Below are positions 61,260 through 64,000 of a stretch of DNA of 64,000 nucleotides, one piece after another. Position 1 is the first letter of the stretch; every line of letters begins with the position of its first letter. The position numbers and the translations under genes are program-made. Source of the stretch: Siphonodentalium dalli (lineage: Eukaryota > Mollusca > Scaphopoda > Gadilida > Siphonodentaliidae); NCBI GenBank assembly GCA_032622095.1, contig CP136061.1, forward strand, positions 128,910,754-128,974,753, in the 5' to 3' direction. The notes below the pieces were generated by a model. That model saw only the letters and a program-made list of their open reading frames with translations. It ran no database searches and was not told where the DNA came from.

Positions 61260-62959
61260 ACCACTCCATAGAAAACATCATCTGAACAGCGATCAAATGT
61301 ACATATTTACTACTCGATTCAGGACACATCTATCGGCGATAAACTAACGAAAACTATTTCGCCATCGAGAGTCACTGCATTTAATTAATATATAAGAATG
61401 AATGTGTGTGTTGTCAATTTGGATATAATATTTGTAAAAATTACTACTTTGAACAAGATTATTCTCCATTTATATTTGATCAACCTACCGGAGTGTTTTA
61501 TATCAATTTAACCCAATTAATAACTTGTCAGCAATTGAGAACACCTAAAGAAGAACACTCTGGCATTAATAAATGCCAAAAAAGTCATTTTATAGAGTAA
61601 TTTATTTTTAGCGTAGATCTAAATCGTCAGTAATATTATAAATATTCACATAGGTAAAACAATCTCTATTTAACATATCTCTTCAAGATGGTATTTTTTT
61701 GCTCAAATATGTCATTCTACACACTAAATCTAAATCAAAAACAAAATAGGGCAAAACAGAAATTAGTCTTGAACCCTGATTACATCTCCAATATAGCAGA
61801 GCAGTTTCAAAAATATTGGGATTGGACAAAATTTAAGTTTCAGTATAAGACACATGTCTCTTTATATCACTGAGCCTATTAAATTCTACACGAAATAGCA
61901 ACCTAAGGGCGATATTTGATTTGTAATCAATATCAGTTTCCTGTCAAAATTCCTGTACCAGACTGTAACTAACAACTCAATTTAGCTCCGAACTTCAGGC
62001 AAAATTGTGAGTTAATAGACCTAATTGGCACCGGCAGTCTGAACTCAGTGTTCCGCTTCCAGGAATCCATTCACAGTGGAGCTGATTACATTCCCCACTT
62101 ATATAAAGACCTGCGACTTCAGCAGCTAAGAAGCCTGTGACTGCTGTATAATCTACTTATCCAGAGGATAAATAACTTCACTGAGAGAGGAACGAGGTTT
62201 CGTGTAATAAATATAGAACCAGGTAACGTGAAATAATGCAATCTAAACAAAGACTGGAAGTAATCACTCCCCATTGTTTCACCAACCAAGAAAAGGCCAG
62301 GTGTAGCATGTGTGAGTCTGCATTGAACTTTAAAAATAAATTCTGAATGACTTGCATCCACTGTATATTGCATCCAACACCAGCAAACTACCAACAGAAA
62401 TTTAGGCATTTTATCTCTTGTTACTTGGTTTTACAGATTAGGCAGGGAGGGTGGGATGAATTTCAAAAAAAAAAAAAATAAGTATAATTGTTTAGGGGTG
62501 TTTCTGCTGGCATTATTGTTGCTCCATTTTTATCGACGCTTCACTTTCATTTCAATTCAGATAGTTTTCTTCCTTGTGTAGTTACATACTATTACTATAG
62601 GTCTGTAATGTATCATAATCATAGCCAGGGTTCACCATTGGATTGATTATGTTGTATATTTTATGCAAACTTAAAACTTTTGATCTAATTTATATATTTG
62701 TTTGTATGTCTGGATTAATATTCCCATTGGCAGGAATAAAACAAACAACACATATATATATATATTTTTTTTGACAAACATAATTTTTTTGGGTAGGGAA
62801 ATCCGTAAACCAAGTAATAAAAAATAGAATGCCTTAAGACAAAGAACTCCAACTGTTGATACATGTATATACTTGTTCTCAGTTTTACAGTTATCAATTA
62901 AAATTATAGATTTACAACTAGCCATTATAAACAACATGAATGTTTGGCCTGTCTGGTCA

Positions 62960-63030
62960 TTAACCCTTCAATTGACTGGAGCTTCCTGAGATTTTGCTTA
63001 AACCCTGTGCCAATGTATTCTCTTATATAT
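62960..63030. mobile_element. M3b MITE fragment
   Basis: TTAACCCTTCAATTGACTGG through ctgtgccaatgtattctc, then interrupted by the 63-kb repeat block. Confidence 0.7.
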
Positions 63031-63039
63031 ATATACTAG

Positions 63040-63870
63040 AAGGTGGACCCGACTTCCCGTCTGCTTTTCGGCGACTTGCGCGATTTGACCTTTAATTGTC
63101 CATTTTGAAGGTCAAGGTGAGGTGGGGGTCACGATTTGACCAGTCCAAAACACTGCCCGGACAAAAGTACGCGACAAAAGTACCTGTCGAAATCCATCCG
63201 GTTTTACCCGATTTGACCTTGAATTTATCATTTTGAAGGTCAAGGTCAGGTCTGGGTCACGATTTGACTCGTCCAAAACACTCAGTGGACAAAAGTAACC
63301 CTATGTATCAAATTTCGTGAAAATCCCATCAAAATTCGCGATTTGACCTTGAATTGACCCGATTTCAAGGTCAAGGTCACGTCGCACGGGTAAATGAATA
63401 GGCTTGTGAGACTCCCCACACGAAAGTATCCCTAGACACCAAGTTTCATCGAAATCCCGTGATATTCGGGCGTTTGACCTTGAAATGACCCGATTTCAAG
63501 GTCAAGGTCACATCGCACAGGCAAATTAATAGGCCTATGCCACTCCCTGACCGAAAGTACCCCCACATACCAAGTTTCACCGAAATCTCGTGATATTCGG
63601 GCGTTTGACCTTGAAATGACCCGATTTCAAGGTCAAGGTTACGTAGCACGGGCAAATTAATAGGCCTATGCCACTCCCCGGCCGAAGATACCCCCACATA
63701 CCAAGTTTCATTGAAATCCCGTGATATTCGGGCGTTTGACCTTGAAATGACCCGATTTCAAGGTCAAGGTCACGTCGCACGGACAAATTAATAGGCCCAT
63801 GCCACCCCCGGCCGAAAATACCCCCACATACCAAGTTTCATCGAAATCGGCTTGGCCGTTTTCGAGTTCA
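63040..63870 (+). repeat. 131-bp tandem array, about 6 units
   Basis: Units carry gtttgaccttgaaatgaccc and atttcaaggtcaaggtcac. The period is 131 bp for the last four units. Each unit contains TGACCTTGA and TCAAGGTCA in inverted orientation. The array closes with a (CA)n tract and a further repeat that runs off the right edge. Confidence 0.9.
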
Positions 63871-64000
63871 TCGCGAACACACACACACACAGACAGATCT
63901 TCCAAAATATATAATAGACTAGCCGATGAGCCCGACGTTGTCCGGGCTATTCACATACCAAATTTCAAGTCGATAGCTCCACCCGTTTCCGAGATCTCGT
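63871..64000 (+). repeat. Partial dispersed repeat at right edge
   Basis: A (CA)n tract is followed by tagactagccgatgagccc and cataccaaatttcaagtcga. It looks like the start of another array unit, cut by the window. Confidence 0.6.

Larger units (their letters stand above)
60029..64000. other. Upstream intron of SLMAP, open at right edge
   Basis: No further FHA exon was found. The stretch holds M3b (60238-60463), a 13-bp inverted repeat gtgtcatgtgagg around 60672-60740, an M1 hairpin (60819-60952), a small open frame (61059-61259) and a truncated M3b (62960-63030). It ends in a 131-bp tandem array (63040-63870). The stretch 61260-62950 shows nothing recognisable. Confidence 0.8.

Noticed and set aside
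63920-63960. Hammerhead-ribozyme-like core (cgatgagcccgacg)
   Set aside because: The stem-loop is present, but the required GAAA segment after it is missing and the CUGAUGA core is imperfect.

Overview
The window is eukaryotic, AT-rich and dominated by repeats. The repeat types point to a marine lophotrochozoan, most likely a bivalve mollusc. Evidence for this is the pearl-like arrays of roughly 160-175 bp units with ACGG-type tetranucleotide tails, and the abundant palindromic MITEs. The species assignment is inference.

One host gene accounts for nearly all recognisable host coding sequence. It is a minus-strand SLMAP (sarcolemma membrane-associated protein, a STRIPAK/Hippo scaffold) orthologue. 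I placed 22 internal exons between 60028 and 5384, each with AG/GT borders and matching phase, giving 1776 nt (592 codons) over about 54.6 kb. In order they encode the end of the FHA domain, the conserved coiled coil that binds SIKE/STRIPAK partners in other animals, and a long series of small coiled-coil exons. The 5' exons (start codon and most of the FHA domain) lie beyond the right edge. The 3' exons (C-terminal coiled coil and membrane tail anchor) lie beyond the left edge.

From exon 10 to exon 22 every exon is phase 1-1, and seven of them are exactly 63 bp (21 residues, three heptads). The array is therefore modular and can be skipped or duplicated without shifting the frame.

The introns hold several well-delimited transposon families. 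These are palindromic TA-flanked MITEs (M1), a composite inverted-repeat family (M2), TTAA-flanked double-hairpin MITEs (M3a, M3b), another TTAA family (M4), and hAT elements with 8-bp target duplications. There is also a pogo element retaining only its DNA-binding domain, a ~7 kb long-TIR element with a nested TTAA element, and a 319-bp element with a perfect 11-bp target duplication. Tandem arrays have periods of about 22, 74, 117, 131, 162 and 173 bp.

The most unusual signals are the 63-bp exon module, repeated small duplications that carry an exon edge with its splice site (five exons), compensatory base-pair changes in the M3 hairpins, and dense nuclear-receptor and YY1-like motifs in two arrays. 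No rRNA, intact tRNA, CRISPR or prokaryotic feature was seen.
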